38,959 nucleotides of DNA from positions 1-38,959 of the forward strand of contig VGEU01000021.1 of the NCBI GenBank assembly GCA_016869145.1. Direction: 5' to 3'. Under the pieces are notes generated by a model. That model made no database searches, was not told the origin of the DNA, and worked only from the letters and a program-made list of their open reading frames with translations. Positions within the stretch are counted from its first letter, which is position 1, and each line of letters opens with the position of its first letter. A program made the position numbers and the translations under genes. This DNA comes from Alphaproteobacteria bacterium (GTDB lineage: Bacteria; Pseudomonadota; Alphaproteobacteria; MPNO01; VGEU01). Below, piece by piece: positions 8,421 through 16,472 of the stretch.

Positions 8421-9275
8421 ATGCCGATGATGACTGTGCGCGGGGCGAACCTCGCCTACGAATTGGTGGGCGAGCGCGGGCCGTGGATCGCGCTGTCGCC
8501 GGGCGGCCGGCGCGGCATGGAGGCCGTCGCCTCGCTCGCCAGCCGGCTCGCCGCCGCGGGCTATCGCGTTCTGATCCACGACCGGCGCAATTGCGGCGCG
8601 TCGGACGTGGTGATCGAGGGCGAGGAGTCCGAATACGAGATCTGGGCCGATGACCTCGACGCCCTTCTCGGCAGGCTCAACGCGTCGCCCGCGATCGTCG
8701 GCGGCTCGTCCTCGGGCTGCCGGCTCTCGATCCTGATGACGCTCCGTCACCCGGACGCGGTGCGCGCCCTTCTCCTCTGGCGGGTCACCGGCGGCCGGTT
8801 CGCGGCCGAGCGCCTGGCCGAGAACTATTACGGCCAATACATCAAGGCCGCGCGGGCGGGCGGAATGGCGGCGGTGTGCGCGAGCGAGCACTTCGCCGAG
8901 CGCATCGCGGCGCGGCCGGAGAACCGCGCCCGGCTGACGGCGATGGACCCCGAACGCTTCATCCGCGTGATGCAGCACTGGAGCACGTTCTTCCTCGCCG
9001 GCGCCGATCTGCCGGTGATCGGGGCCTCGGCCCGGGATCTCGGCGCGATCCGGGTGCCGACGATCGTCGTGCCCGGCAACGACAAGACCCATTCGATCGA
9101 GACCGGCCGCCACGCGCACTCGCTGATCCCGGGCGCGCGGCTGTTCGAGCTGTTCACGACCACGGTCGATGTCGATCTGTTTCCGCTCGAGGAATGGGAC
9201 AAGCGCGAGGACGCGCTCGCGCGCGCCTTCGTCGACTTCCTCAAGACCGCGCTGGCCGCGCCCGCGCGCGCCTGA
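8421..9275 (+). CDS. Alpha/beta-fold hydrolase
   Basis: A 284-residue alpha/beta hydrolase. The nucleophile elbow is GSSSG with Ser97. The strand-4 region reads YRVLIHDRRNCGASD, typical of the fold (oxyanion side), and an Asp is found in VPGNDKTHS, the usual acid position. The expected GH motif for the catalytic His, about 25 residues later, is replaced by a segment TTTVDVDLFPLEEWD. The only nearby histidines are in DKTHS and GRHAH. The enzyme may use a relocated His or belong to a subfamily with this feature. Start ATG at 8421 follows GGGAGGCGG. The last 35 bases overlap the 3' end of the convergent Rieske gene. Substrate unknown; context suggests ester or ring-cleavage product hydrolysis. 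Confidence 0.88.
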   Translation: MPMMTVRGANLAYELVGERGPWIALSPGGRRGMEAVASLASRLAAAGYRVLIHDRRNCGASDVVIEGEESEYEIWADDLDALLGRLNASPAIVGGSSSGCRLSILMTLRHPDAVRALLLWRVTGGRFAAERLAENYYGQYIKAARAGGMAAVCASEHFAERIAARPENRARLTAMDPERFIRVMQHWSTFFLAGADLPVIGASARDLGAIRVPTIVVPGNDKTHSIETGRHAHSLIPGARLFELFTTTVDVDLFPLEEWDKREDALARAFVDFLKTALAAPARA

Positions 9276-10296
9276 GCCGACCCGCGCCCGCCTCCGCCTC
9301 GACCAGGCGATGGACGAGGTTGCGCGCCTGGATGGTCGGGTTGTCGCTGCCGACGTCGATCGTCGGCGCATCGGGGAAGGCCTCGATCGTCCGCTGCACC
9401 GCCTCGACCATCGCGACGTCCTCGAGGAAGATGGTGCGCACGGCGGCGAACTGCTTGGTCACCGCCTCGTCCTCGAGCGCGAAATTGCGCGCAGCGACCC
9501 AGAAATGATGCGTTGTGCGCGCGGTCTCGGGCGTCATCGCGTGGCTGTTGTGGCCGGTGAGCGCGTGGCTGCGGTCGCCCTCGAGCGCGCCGCTGCCGAT
9601 GCGCGCGATCCCGATGTCGAACTGGATGATCGTCGGCGGCAGATAGCGCCAGATGTTCCAGCAATCGGCCTTGCCCTCGATGCCGGCGATGCGCGCCCAG
9701 AGCGGCGGCGGATCGCTCGCCGGCAACAGCCGCTCGCAGCGGAGGCTCGCGCCGTCCCGCATCACCTTGGGCTTCGCGCGCACCTTGTCGTCTGAGCCGA
9801 ACGAGTTCGGGTGCACGAAGCGCGAATGCGTCTGGTCGAGGGTGATGTCGAGCATCGCCTGATAGTGGCCCTTGACGTGGTTGTAGCCGCCGACCGCCTT
9901 CCAGGCGCGCGAATCGTGCCAGAAGAGATCGGGGATCGTCGCTTCGTCGGCGCGGACGGGATCGCCCATCCAGATCCACACCCAGTCGTTCCGCTCGACC
10001 ACCGGATAGGCGCGCACCCGCGCGCCGGGCGGCACCAGCGACTGCGACGGCACCGCGACGCACGCGCCGGTCGGGTCGTAGCGGAGCCCGTGATAGCCGC
10101 ACTCGAGCTCGTCGCCGTCGAGCCGGCCGGCGGAGAGCGGCGCATTGCGGTGGCAGCAGCGATCGTCGAAGGCGACGACGGCGCCGTTCCCGGTGCGGAA
10201 CATCACGAGCGGCGTGCCGAGGATCGTGCGCGCGAAGAGCGCGCGGCCGATCTCGTGGTTCCAGGCCGCGACGTACCAGGCGTTGCGGACGAACAT
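9241..10296 (-). CDS. Rieske [2Fe-2S] aromatic-ring oxygenase, large subunit (VanA-like)
   Basis: A 351-residue Rieske non-heme iron oxygenase. The Rieske cluster ligands are seen in CCHRNAPL (Cys47-x-His49) and CGYH (Cys66-x2-His69). The mononuclear iron site is DQTHSRFVH (Asp154, His157, His162). This order and length match the single-component vanillate O-demethylase/caffeine-demethylase-like group rather than the longer dioxygenase alpha subunits. Such enzymes need an electron-donating reductase, and none is encoded nearby. The start ATG at 10296 has a good GGGGGAGCG ribosome site. It lies 64 bases downstream of the 2-hydroxyacid dehydrogenase gene on the same strand and may share its transcript. 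The C-terminal tail is Arg/Ala-rich where the gene overlaps the alpha/beta hydrolase gene. Confidence 0.92.
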   Translation of the reverse strand: MFVRNAWYVAAWNHEIGRALFARTILGTPLVMFRTGNGAVVAFDDRCCHRNAPLSAGRLDGDELECGYHGLRYDPTGACVAVPSQSLVPPGARVRAYPVVERNDWVWIWMGDPVRADEATIPDLFWHDSRAWKAVGGYNHVKGHYQAMLDITLDQTHSRFVHPNSFGSDDKVRAKPKVMRDGASLRCERLLPASDPPPLWARIAGIEGKADCWNIWRYLPPTIIQFDIGIARIGSGALEGDRSHALTGHNSHAMTPETARTTHHFWVAARNFALEDEAVTKQFAAVRTIFLEDVAMVEAVQRTIEAFPDAPTIDVGSDNPTIQARNLVHRLVEAEAGAGRLRRARARPARS

Positions 10297-10360
10297 CGAT
10301 CGCTCCCCCGGCCCTCAGCCGAGCCGCCACGCCGCGTGGCGCGTGCCCATCCGAGGCCCT

Positions 10361-11431
10361 CTATCCGCCGAGCACGCGGACGCCGCCGAACCGCTCCTTC
10401 CAGCGCGGGATCACGTCCCTGTTGTAGACGTTGTCGGGAATGCCGCCGGCGAGCGCGGTGAGGATCGAGCGGGCCGCCCAGGTGAAGCCGGGCCCGAGCC
10501 CGCTGTCGAGGTTGAACGAGGCGGCATGCGGCGTGAAGAGCACTTTGTCGCCGAGCGGGCGGAGCGGCGAATCGACGGGCAGCGGCTCCTCCTCGAAGGC
10601 ATCGATCGCGGCCGAGGCGATGCGGCCGGCGGCGAGCGCGGCCGCGAGCGCGGTCTCGTCGACGATCTTGCCGCGCGCGGTGTTGATGAGGACGGCGTTC
10701 TTCTTCATCAGGCCGAGCTCGCGCGTGCTCACCATGTGGAACGTCTCCTTGGTGAGGACGACGTGGAGCGAGACGACATCGGATTCGCGCAACAGCGTGT
10801 CGTAGTCGACCTGCTTGACGTTGTGGATGAGGAACTGCGCCGGCTGCACGTAGGGATCGCAGGCGATGACGCGCACGCGCCACGGCGCGAGAAGGTCGGC
10901 GACGCGGCAGCCGATGCGCCCGAGCCCAACCAGCCCGATCGTGATGCCGGGATAGCCGTCGGACTCGCGCCGGCCGAGATGGAGGCCCTGGAGATCGTCG
11001 GTGCGCCAGCGTCCTGCGCGCACGGCGGCATCCTTCTCGCGGAGCTTCTTCAGGATCGCGAGCATCATGGTAATGGTGTGCTCGGCGACGCCGAAGCAGT
11101 TCGATTCGGTCGGCGCGTGGGTGACCATGATCCCCATCTCGGTCGCCGCGTCGACGTCGATGTCGTCGACGCCGACGGTGCATTTCGCGACGATGCGCAG
11201 CCGCTGCGAGGCCTCGAGGATGCGGCGCGAGATCGGCGTCGAGCGGAGCGAGGTGCCGGTCATCGCCACCGATTCGCGCGCCTGCTCGATGACGGCCGGC
11301 TCATGGCTGCCGCGCGGGATCGACCATGCGGGATCGCCGAGGACGACCTCGAAGCCCGCCGATTCGATGGCCCGGTACGAGGCGCCGCTCGTGTCGGCGG
11401 GGGCGAAGACGAAGACCTTGGGCTTGTCCAT
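10361..11431 (-). CDS. D-isomer-specific 2-hydroxyacid dehydrogenase (phosphoglycerate-dehydrogenase-like)
   Basis: A 356-residue NAD-dependent D-2-hydroxyacid dehydrogenase. The nucleotide-binding fingerprint GLVGLGRIG is near residue 175. The catalytic Arg is in NTARGKIVDE, the Glu in DAFEEEPLP and the His in FTPHAA, the normal triad. The substrate-binding domain carries the family pattern KCTVGVDDID. The open frame extends 46 codons upstream, but the ATG at 11431 is preceded by GGAGCG and begins the conserved fold (MDKPKVFVF). No ACT regulatory domain follows, so it is unlikely to be the main biosynthetic SerA. It may reduce or oxidise a 2-oxo/2-hydroxy acid produced in a catabolic route with the adjacent Rieske enzyme, but this is inference from proximity. 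Confidence 0.9.
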   Translation of the reverse strand: MDKPKVFVFAPADTSGASYRAIESAGFEVVLGDPAWSIPRGSHEPAVIEQARESVAMTGTSLRSTPISRRILEASQRLRIVAKCTVGVDDIDVDAATEMGIMVTHAPTESNCFGVAEHTITMMLAILKKLREKDAAVRAGRWRTDDLQGLHLGRRESDGYPGITIGLVGLGRIGCRVADLLAPWRVRVIACDPYVQPAQFLIHNVKQVDYDTLLRESDVVSLHVVLTKETFHMVSTRELGLMKKNAVLINTARGKIVDETALAAALAAGRIASAAIDAFEEEPLPVDSPLRPLGDKVLFTPHAASFNLDSGLGPGFTWAARSILTALAGGIPDNVYNRDVIPRWKERFGGVRVLGG

Positions 11432-11530
11432 GAACGCTCCGGCGGCTCGCGAGGATGCGCGAAAACTGTGGTCGGGCGCCGCGCGGGGGTCAAGCCGGAT
11501 TCGCGGTCGTGGCGGCCGGGCGGCGGCGGC

Positions 11531-11538
11531 GCTATAAC
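11531..11538 (+). promoter_or_regulatory. Candidate -10 box for the luciferase-like oxidoreductase gene
   Basis: GCTATAAC is a perfect match to the alphaproteobacterial (Caulobacter-type) -10 consensus GCTANAWC. It lies 30-37 bases before the start at 11568 in an otherwise extremely GC-rich stretch. No matching -35 element is visible. Confidence 0.45.
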
Positions 11539-11567
11539 GGCGGGCCGGGCGGCCGCGGGAGCACAGC

Positions 11568-12572
11568 ATGGAGTTCGGGATCTTCGACCATCTCGACCGC
11601 GGCAGCCAGCCGCTCCGCGAGTATTATGCGGACCGGCTCGCCTTCGTCGCGGCGTGCGACCGCGCCGGGTTCCATGGCTATCACCTCGCCGAGCACCACG
11701 CGACGCCGCTCGGCATGGCGCCGTCGCCGAGCGTCTTCCTCGCCGCCGCAGCCGAGCGCACAGAGCGCATCCGGCTCGGGCCGATGGTGTTCGCGCTGCC
11801 GCTCTACAACCCGCTCCGGCTGATCGAGGAAATCTGCATGCTCGACCAGATGAGCGGCGGCCGGCTCGATCTCGGCTTCGGCAAGGGCGCCTCGCCGATC
11901 GAGCTCGCCTATTTCGGCGCCGATCCCGACCGCGCGCGCGACATGTATGACGAGGCCTATGGGCTGATCCTGAAGGCCCTCGCCGAGGGCCGCCTCGACC
12001 ATCGCGGCACCTATTACCGCTTCGATGACGTGCCGCTCGCGCTCGAGCCCTTGCAGCGGCCGCATCCGCCGGTCTGGTATGGCGCGCACGCACCCGACAG
12101 CGCCGCGCGCGCCGGCCGGCTCGGCGCGCACATCATTAGCCTGGACACCGCGGCCGAGACGCGGGGCCTCGCCGAGCGTTTCCGCCGCGCGCTCCACGAG
12201 ACGTTCGGCGCACGCGCGCCCGAACGCAAGATCGGGCTCGGCCGCTTCGTCGTCGTCGCCGACAGCGACGATGCCGCGACCGCGATCGCCGGCCGCGCCT
12301 ATCCCGTGTGGCGGCGGAGCTTCAATTTTCTGTTCGATCGCACCGGCACCGTGCCGTCGCATCCGCGCCCGATGACATGGGAGGGGCTTCTCGCCGAGGG
12401 TCGCGGCGTCGCCGGCACGCCCGAGCGCGTCGTCGCCTATTGGCGGCGCGAGATCGCCGAATCGGGTGCCGACTACCCGATCGCGCAGATCGCCTTCGGC
12501 GACATGACGCGGGCGGAAATCCTCCGCTCCGTCGAGCTCTTCGCCGACGCCGTCATGCCCGCGCTCCGCTGA
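11568..12572 (+). CDS. LLM-class (bacterial luciferase-like) flavin-dependent monooxygenase/oxidoreductase
   Basis: A 334-residue TIM-barrel flavin-dependent enzyme of the luciferase-like superfamily. Diagnostic segments are MEFGIFDHL at the N-terminus, GYHLAEHHATP (substrate/flavin region), RIRLGPMVFALPLYNPLRLIEE, and MLDQMSGGRLDLGFGKG. Members use reduced FMN or F420 supplied by a separate reductase to oxygenate or oxidise small organics. No flavin reductase is adjacent. The start at 11568 is the first ATG of the conserved fold, behind a GCTATAAC -10 box. The gene diverges from the 2-hydroxyacid dehydrogenase gene. The specific substrate cannot be deduced; alkane, sulfonate and amine oxidations all occur in the superfamily. 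Confidence 0.9.
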   Translation: MEFGIFDHLDRGSQPLREYYADRLAFVAACDRAGFHGYHLAEHHATPLGMAPSPSVFLAAAAERTERIRLGPMVFALPLYNPLRLIEEICMLDQMSGGRLDLGFGKGASPIELAYFGADPDRARDMYDEAYGLILKALAEGRLDHRGTYYRFDDVPLALEPLQRPHPPVWYGAHAPDSAARAGRLGAHIISLDTAAETRGLAERFRRALHETFGARAPERKIGLGRFVVVADSDDAATAIAGRAYPVWRRSFNFLFDRTGTVPSHPRPMTWEGLLAEGRGVAGTPERVVAYWRREIAESGADYPIAQIAFGDMTRAEILRSVELFADAVMPALR

Positions 12573-12779
12573 GGCGCGCCGGCCCATCTCCTCCCTACGT
12601 CCGGCCGCCGCGCCCGGATCACCGGTCGCAATCGGCGAACGACAGCGACTCGCTACGATCGCCGTGCACGTGGTCGTGATCGATTCGGCGCATCCGCTCG
12701 CGTCTCCGGTGCGTTTTCCCGTCAGCTCGCCCGATGGACGAGCGGGGTAGCTCAAAAAACCAACGCGGAGGACACACCC

Positions 12780-13607
12780 ATGATCGATTCGCTCAAGATC
12801 GGCGTCAGCGCATTCGCCCTCGTCGCCGCATTCGCAACCGCCGCCTCGGCCGCCGACATGGTCGGCCTCACGGCCGACAACAAGCTCGTGCACATCGACG
12901 GCAAGAAATGGACCGCGAAGAAGACCGTCGCGATCACCGGCGTCGCGGGCAAGGTCGTCGGCATCGACGTCCGGCCCGCCAACGGCCTCCTCTACGCCGT
13001 CACCGACGCCGGCCACATCTACACCGTCAAGCACGAGACCGGCGCCGCCACCAAGGTCGCGACGCTGTCGCAGACCTACACGCCCGGCGCCAAGGCGGTG
13101 GTCGACTTCAACCCGGTCGCCGACCGGCTCCGCCTGATGGGCTCGTCGGGACAGAACTTCCGCGTCAACGTCGACGACGGCCAGGTCGCGGTCGACAAGC
13201 CCCTGGTGTTCGACACGGCCGATGCCCATGCGGCGAAGAGGCCGGTCGTCGTCGCCGGCGCCTATGTCAACTCGGTGACCGGGACCAAGCCGGCGGAGAC
13301 CGCGCTCTACAACATCGAGATGACGGCGGGCGTCCTCACGCTCCAGGCGCCGCCCAATGACGGCGTGCAGAAGACCAGGGGCGCGATCGGCATGGCCGTG
13401 CCGACCAATGTCGCGTTCGACATCTATGCCGACGGCAGCGGCAAGAACACGGCCTATCTCCTCGCCGGCAAGACGCTCCACACCGTCGACATCGCGACCG
13501 GCAAGGCGAGCCGCGTCGGCGAGATCGGCGGGCTCGGCGGCAAGGAGCTGATCGACATCGCGGCCGTCGCGCCGGCGTCGATGCCGCGCGCGGCGATGCG
13601 GAACTAG
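12780..13607 (+). CDS. Exported DUF4394-family protein
   Basis: A 275-residue secreted protein with a clear signal peptide: a Lys near the N-terminus, a hydrophobic stretch VSAFALVAAFATA, and a likely cleavage after ASA (about residue 24). The mature part repeats beta-propeller-like strands typical of DUF4394: GLTADNKLVHID, GIDVRPANGLLYAVTD, YTVKHETGAATKVATL, VDFNPVADRLRLM and GQNFRVNVDDGQV. The 'DFNP-DRLR' and 'GQN-R-N' motifs are the family hallmarks. Function of the family is unknown; a periplasmic or surface location is inferred. The start ATG at 12780 has GGAGG about nine bases upstream. The 207-base gap before it shows no clear promoter. It converges on the first ankyrin gene. Confidence 0.87.
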   Translation: MIDSLKIGVSAFALVAAFATAASAADMVGLTADNKLVHIDGKKWTAKKTVAITGVAGKVVGIDVRPANGLLYAVTDAGHIYTVKHETGAATKVATLSQTYTPGAKAVVDFNPVADRLRLMGSSGQNFRVNVDDGQVAVDKPLVFDTADAHAAKRPVVVAGAYVNSVTGTKPAETALYNIEMTAGVLTLQAPPNDGVQKTRGAIGMAVPTNVAFDIYADGSGKNTAYLLAGKTLHTVDIATGKASRVGEIGGLGGKELIDIAAVAPASMPRAAMRN

Positions 13608-13616
13608 CTTCGCGCA

Positions 13617-13653
13617 CCGGCGCGCGTCGAGCCCGTTCAGCGGCGCGCGCCGG
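13617..13653. terminator. Inverted repeat between convergent genes (possible bidirectional terminator)
   Basis: CCGGCGCGCG at 13617-13626 is exactly complementary to CGCGCGCCGG at 13644-13653, with a 17-base loop. It sits at the convergent ends of the DUF4394 and ankyrin genes, the right arm inside the ankyrin 3' end. No U tract follows on either strand, so intrinsic termination is uncertain. Confidence 0.3.
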
Positions 13654-14350
13654 CGACCTCGAGAATACGCACCATGTCGGCATGGCCCCGCCGCTCAGCG
13701 AGCGCGAGCGGCGTCAGGCCGTCGCCGTCGGCGAGGTTCACGGCGGCGCCGGCGCCGACCAGGAGCCGCACCACCTCGGTATGACGCGGCCCGCCGTCGC
13801 CGAGGACGATCGCCTCGATCAGCGCCGTCCACTTGAGATTGTTGACGTGATCGAGCGGCGCGCCGGCGAGGATCAGCGCGCGCACCGGCCCGACATGGCC
13901 GAGATGGGCGGCCGCGATCAGCGCGGTGCCGTCATAGGGGCTCGTGACGTTCCGCGCGCTCGCGCCGCGCTCGAGCGCGAGGCGGACCATCTCGGCATCG
14001 CCGCGGACGGCCGCGATGGTGACGAGATCGTAGCGTTGCCGGTCGCGTGCGTTGGGATCGGCGCCCGCGTCGAGGAGGGCGCGGGCGGCGCCATGGTGGC
14101 CGCGATGGCCGGCGATCATGAGGGGCGTGCGGCCGTTGCCGTCGCGCGCATCGACCGCGACGCCCGGGGCGGCGGCGTGGGGGCCCTGATAGGCCGCGAC
14201 CTCGTCGGCCGACGGCGCGAGCTGGCCCGCCGCCTCGGGCGGCGCGAGCACGGCGAGCGCAACCAGCGCCGCCGCGGACAATTTAACGCAGGCACGGGCG
14301 CGCGGAGCTATTACAATCCCCTGCAACGAGAAACGTGGGAGACTTCGCAT
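13637..14350 (-). CDS. Exported ankyrin-repeat protein (left flank of tct operon)
   Basis: About 237 residues if started at the ATG at 14350. A hydrophobic segment (LSAAALVALAVLAPPEAA) preceded by basic residues suggests a signal peptide, and five ankyrin-type repeats follow. Clear repeat cores are GRTPLMIAGHRGHHGAARAL, ALIAAAHLGHVGPVRALILA and GLTPLALAERRGHADMVRIL. The segment DHVNNLKWTALIEAIVLGDG is almost identical to one in the ankyrin gene at 17455-18120, so the two are paralogues. Ankyrin repeats mediate protein-protein contacts, and here they would act in the periplasm. The start is uncertain: the ATG at 14350 overlaps the tct leader start and the tct promoter lies inside this 5' end, so a TTG farther in may be used. 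The gene is divergent from tctB. Confidence 0.85.
   Translation of the reverse strand: MRSLPRFSLQGIVIAPRARACVKLSAAALVALAVLAPPEAAGQLAPSADEVAAYQGPHAAAPGVAVDARDGNGRTPLMIAGHRGHHGAARALLDAGADPNARDRQRYDLVTIAAVRGDAEMVRLALERGASARNVTSPYDGTALIAAAHLGHVGPVRALILAGAPLDHVNNLKWTALIEAIVLGDGGPRHTEVVRLLVGAGAAVNLADGDGLTPLALAERRGHADMVRILEVAGARR
14307..14314 (+). promoter_or_regulatory. Candidate -10 box of the tct operon
   Basis: GCTATTAC matches 7 of 8 positions of the GCTANAWC -10 consensus and overlaps TACAAT (14312-14317). It is about 35 bases before the leader ORF start at 14349. It lies within the 5' part of the divergent ankyrin frame. No -35 is recognisable. Confidence 0.4.
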
Positions 14351-14411
14351 GGGACGACCTGCCGGCACCGCCGGTCAAGGGCCGTTCGACCTGTTCGGGT
14401 CGGCCCGATGA
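14349..14411 (+). CDS. Short leader ORF (20 codons) coupled to tctB
   Basis: The ATG at 14349 opens a 20-codon frame with the product MGRPAGTAGQGPFDLFGSAR. It is preceded at six bases by GGGAGA, a better ribosome site than anything directly ahead of tctB. Its TGA stop (14409-14411) overlaps the tctB start (ATGA), a classic arrangement for translational coupling. Whether the peptide itself matters or the ORF only delivers ribosomes to tctB cannot be told. There is no run of a single amino acid that would suggest classical attenuation. Confidence 0.45.
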   Translation: MGRPAGTAGQGPFDLFGSAR

Positions 14412-14860
14412 GACCGATCCCGCAGGATATCGGGGCCGGCCTGTTCCTCCTCGCTCTCGCCGGCCTCGCGCTCTGGCTCGGGAGCGATCTCGCCGGCGGT
14501 CGGCTCAACCAGATCGGCGCCGGGATGTTCCCGCGCGTCGTCGCGATCGCGATCGGGCTCTGTGGCCTCGCGCTCGTGATCGGCGGGCTGCGCAAGGGCG
14601 GCATCGCGCTCGAGCGGTGGCAATGGCGCGGCCCCCTGTTCATTCTCGGCGCCGCGGTCGCCTTCGGCTTCGCGGTCCGCCCGCTCGGGCTCGCCGTCGC
14701 CGGCCCGCTCGTCATCATGCTCGGCGCCTATGCGAGCCGCGAGACCCGTTGGCTCGAGACCCTTGTCTTCGGCGTCGTGATGACCGCCTTCTGCATCGGG
14801 CTGTTCAGGTTCGCGCTCAATTTGCCGATCCCGGTCGCGCCGTGGCCGATCGGCTATTGA
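14408..14860 (+). CDS. tctB: Tripartite tricarboxylate transporter small membrane subunit TctB
   Basis: A 150-residue integral membrane protein, the small subunit of a TTT-family secondary transporter. It has four predicted membrane segments: GLFLLALAGLALWLG, FPRVVAIAIGLCGLALVIGG, FILGAAVAFGFAV continuing to LGLAVAGPLVIMLGAYA, and LVFGVVMTAFCIGLFRFAL. The TctB signature combination of an N-terminal helix followed by GAGMFPR, and the terminal LPIPVAPWP, is present. Length is typical for the family. The start at 14408 overlaps the leader ORF stop. It is followed after 7 bases by tctA, with which it forms the membrane complex driven by the ion gradient. The substrate is set by the TctC receptor. 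Confidence 0.93.
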   Translation: MRPIPQDIGAGLFLLALAGLALWLGSDLAGGRLNQIGAGMFPRVVAIAIGLCGLALVIGGLRKGGIALERWQWRGPLFILGAAVAFGFAVRPLGLAVAGPLVIMLGAYASRETRWLETLVFGVVMTAFCIGLFRFALNLPIPVAPWPIGY

Positions 14861-14867
14861 GGCGGCG

Positions 14868-16370
14868 ATGGAGGCCCTCGCCGACAATCTCGCCCTCGGC
14901 TTCGCGACCGCGTTCTCGCCGCAGAACCTCGCCTTCTGCTTCATCGGCTGCCTGGTCGGCACGCTGATCGGCGTCCTGCCGGGCGTCGGGCCGATCGCGA
15001 CCATCGCGATGCTGCTGCCCCTCACCTTCCAGTTCGAGCCGACCTCGGCGCTGATCATGCTCGCCGGCATCTATTACGGCGCGCAATATGGCGGCTCGAC
15101 GACCGCGATCCTGGTCAACATCCCGGGCGAGGCGACCGCCGTCGTCACCGCGCTCGACGGCCACCAGCTCGCGCGCCAGGGTCGCGCCGGCATCGCGCTC
15201 GGGCTCGCCGCCATCGCCTCGTTCTGCGCCGGCACGGTCGCCACCGTGGTGATCGCCGCGCTCGGCGAGCCGCTGACCCGGCTCGCGCTCCTGTTCGGCC
15301 CAGCCGAGTATTTCGCGCTGATGGTCCTCGGCCTCGCGTTTGCGGTCGTGCTGGCGCGCGGCTCGATCCTCAAGGCGGTCGCGATGATCCTCGCCGGCCT
15401 CCTCCTCGCCGCTGTCGGCACCGACCTCGAGACCGGCGAGGAGCGGCTCACGCTCGGGCTCGACGCGCTCTCCGACGGCATCGACTTCGCCGTCCTCGCC
15501 ATGGGCCTGTTCGGCTTCGCCGAGGTGCTCCGCAATCTCGAGACGCCCGAGGCGCGGAGCGTCGTGCGCGCCAAGATCGGCCGGCTCCTGCCCGGCCGGG
15601 CCGAGCTCCGCCAGGCGCTCGGGCCGATGCTCCGCGGCACCGGGCTCGGCTCGCTCCTCGGCATCCTCCCCGGCAACGGCGCCGTGCTCGGCCCGTTCGC
15701 CTCCTACTCGGTCGAGAAGAAGATCGCCAAGGACCCGACACGCTTCGGCCAGGGCGCCATCGAGGGCGTCGCGGGCCCGGAGGCGGCCAACAATGCCGGC
15801 GCGCAGACGGCGTTCATCCCCCTCCTCACCCTCGGCATCCCGCCCAACGCGGTGATGGCGCTGATGGTCGGCGCGATGACGATCCACGGGATCATCCCGG
15901 GGCCGCAGGTGATGACCAAGAGCCCCGAGCTGTTCTGGGGCATGATCGCCAGCATGTGGATCGGGAACCTGATGCTCCTGGTCATCAACCTGCCGCTGGT
16001 CGGGCTTTGGGTGAAGCTCCTCAAGGTGCCCTACCGGCTGATGTTCCCGGCGATCCTGATCTTCTGCTGCATCGGCATCTACTCGATCAACAACAGCGCG
16101 TCCGACGTCCTCCTGACCGCGTTCTTCGGCCTGGTCGGCTACGCGCTGATTAAGTTCGGCTTCGAGCCAGCGCCCCTCCTCCTCGGATTCGTCCTCGGCC
16201 GGCTCCTCGAGGAGAAGCTTCGCCAGGCGCTGATCCTGTCGCGCGGCGATCTGATGACCTTCGTCGAGCGGCCGGTCTCGGCCGGCCTCCTCCTCGTCGC
16301 GGTCGTCATCCTCGCGGTGGCCGTGCTTCCGTCGGTTCGCGCGGGGCGCGAAAAGGCGTTCCAGGATTAG
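14868..16370 (+). CDS. tctA: Tripartite tricarboxylate transporter large membrane subunit TctA
   Basis: A 500-residue polytopic membrane protein, the transport channel of the TTT system. Hallmark TctA motifs are GVLPGVGPIATIAMLLPLTF near residue 40, YYGAQYGGSTTAILVNIPGE near residue 70, LGILPGNGAVLGPFASY and the central EGVAGPEAANNAG followed by LLTLGIPPNAVMALM. The length and the roughly twelve hydrophobic helices are normal for the family. The start ATG follows GAGGCGGCG seven bases after the tctB stop. It transports an organic acid in symport with H+ or Na+ after delivery by TctC. No sequence feature discloses the substrate. Confidence 0.96.
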   Translation: MEALADNLALGFATAFSPQNLAFCFIGCLVGTLIGVLPGVGPIATIAMLLPLTFQFEPTSALIMLAGIYYGAQYGGSTTAILVNIPGEATAVVTALDGHQLARQGRAGIALGLAAIASFCAGTVATVVIAALGEPLTRLALLFGPAEYFALMVLGLAFAVVLARGSILKAVAMILAGLLLAAVGTDLETGEERLTLGLDALSDGIDFAVLAMGLFGFAEVLRNLETPEARSVVRAKIGRLLPGRAELRQALGPMLRGTGLGSLLGILPGNGAVLGPFASYSVEKKIAKDPTRFGQGAIEGVAGPEAANNAGAQTAFIPLLTLGIPPNAVMALMVGAMTIHGIIPGPQVMTKSPELFWGMIASMWIGNLMLLVINLPLVGLWVKLLKVPYRLMFPAILIFCCIGIYSINNSASDVLLTAFFGLVGYALIKFGFEPAPLLLGFVLGRLLEEKLRQALILSRGDLMTFVERPVSAGLLLVAVVILAVAVLPSVRAGREKAFQD

Positions 16371-16472
16371 TACCCCCTCGACGTTCCCGATCCGGGACCT
16401 ATCTCCCTGCCGGACCGGTGTCCGCCGGTACGACCCATGAAACGACCCATTTTAAGAAACGGAGGATCCACG

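Noticed and set aside
10145-11950. 601-codon plus-strand frame opposite the Rieske and dehydrogenase genes
   Set aside because: Antisense of two motif-bearing genes; no recognisable domain.
16431-16451. 9-base direct repeat ACGACCCAT upstream of tctC
   Set aside because: Two short copies 12 bases apart; too short to claim a site, and the gene's ribosome site lies elsewhere.
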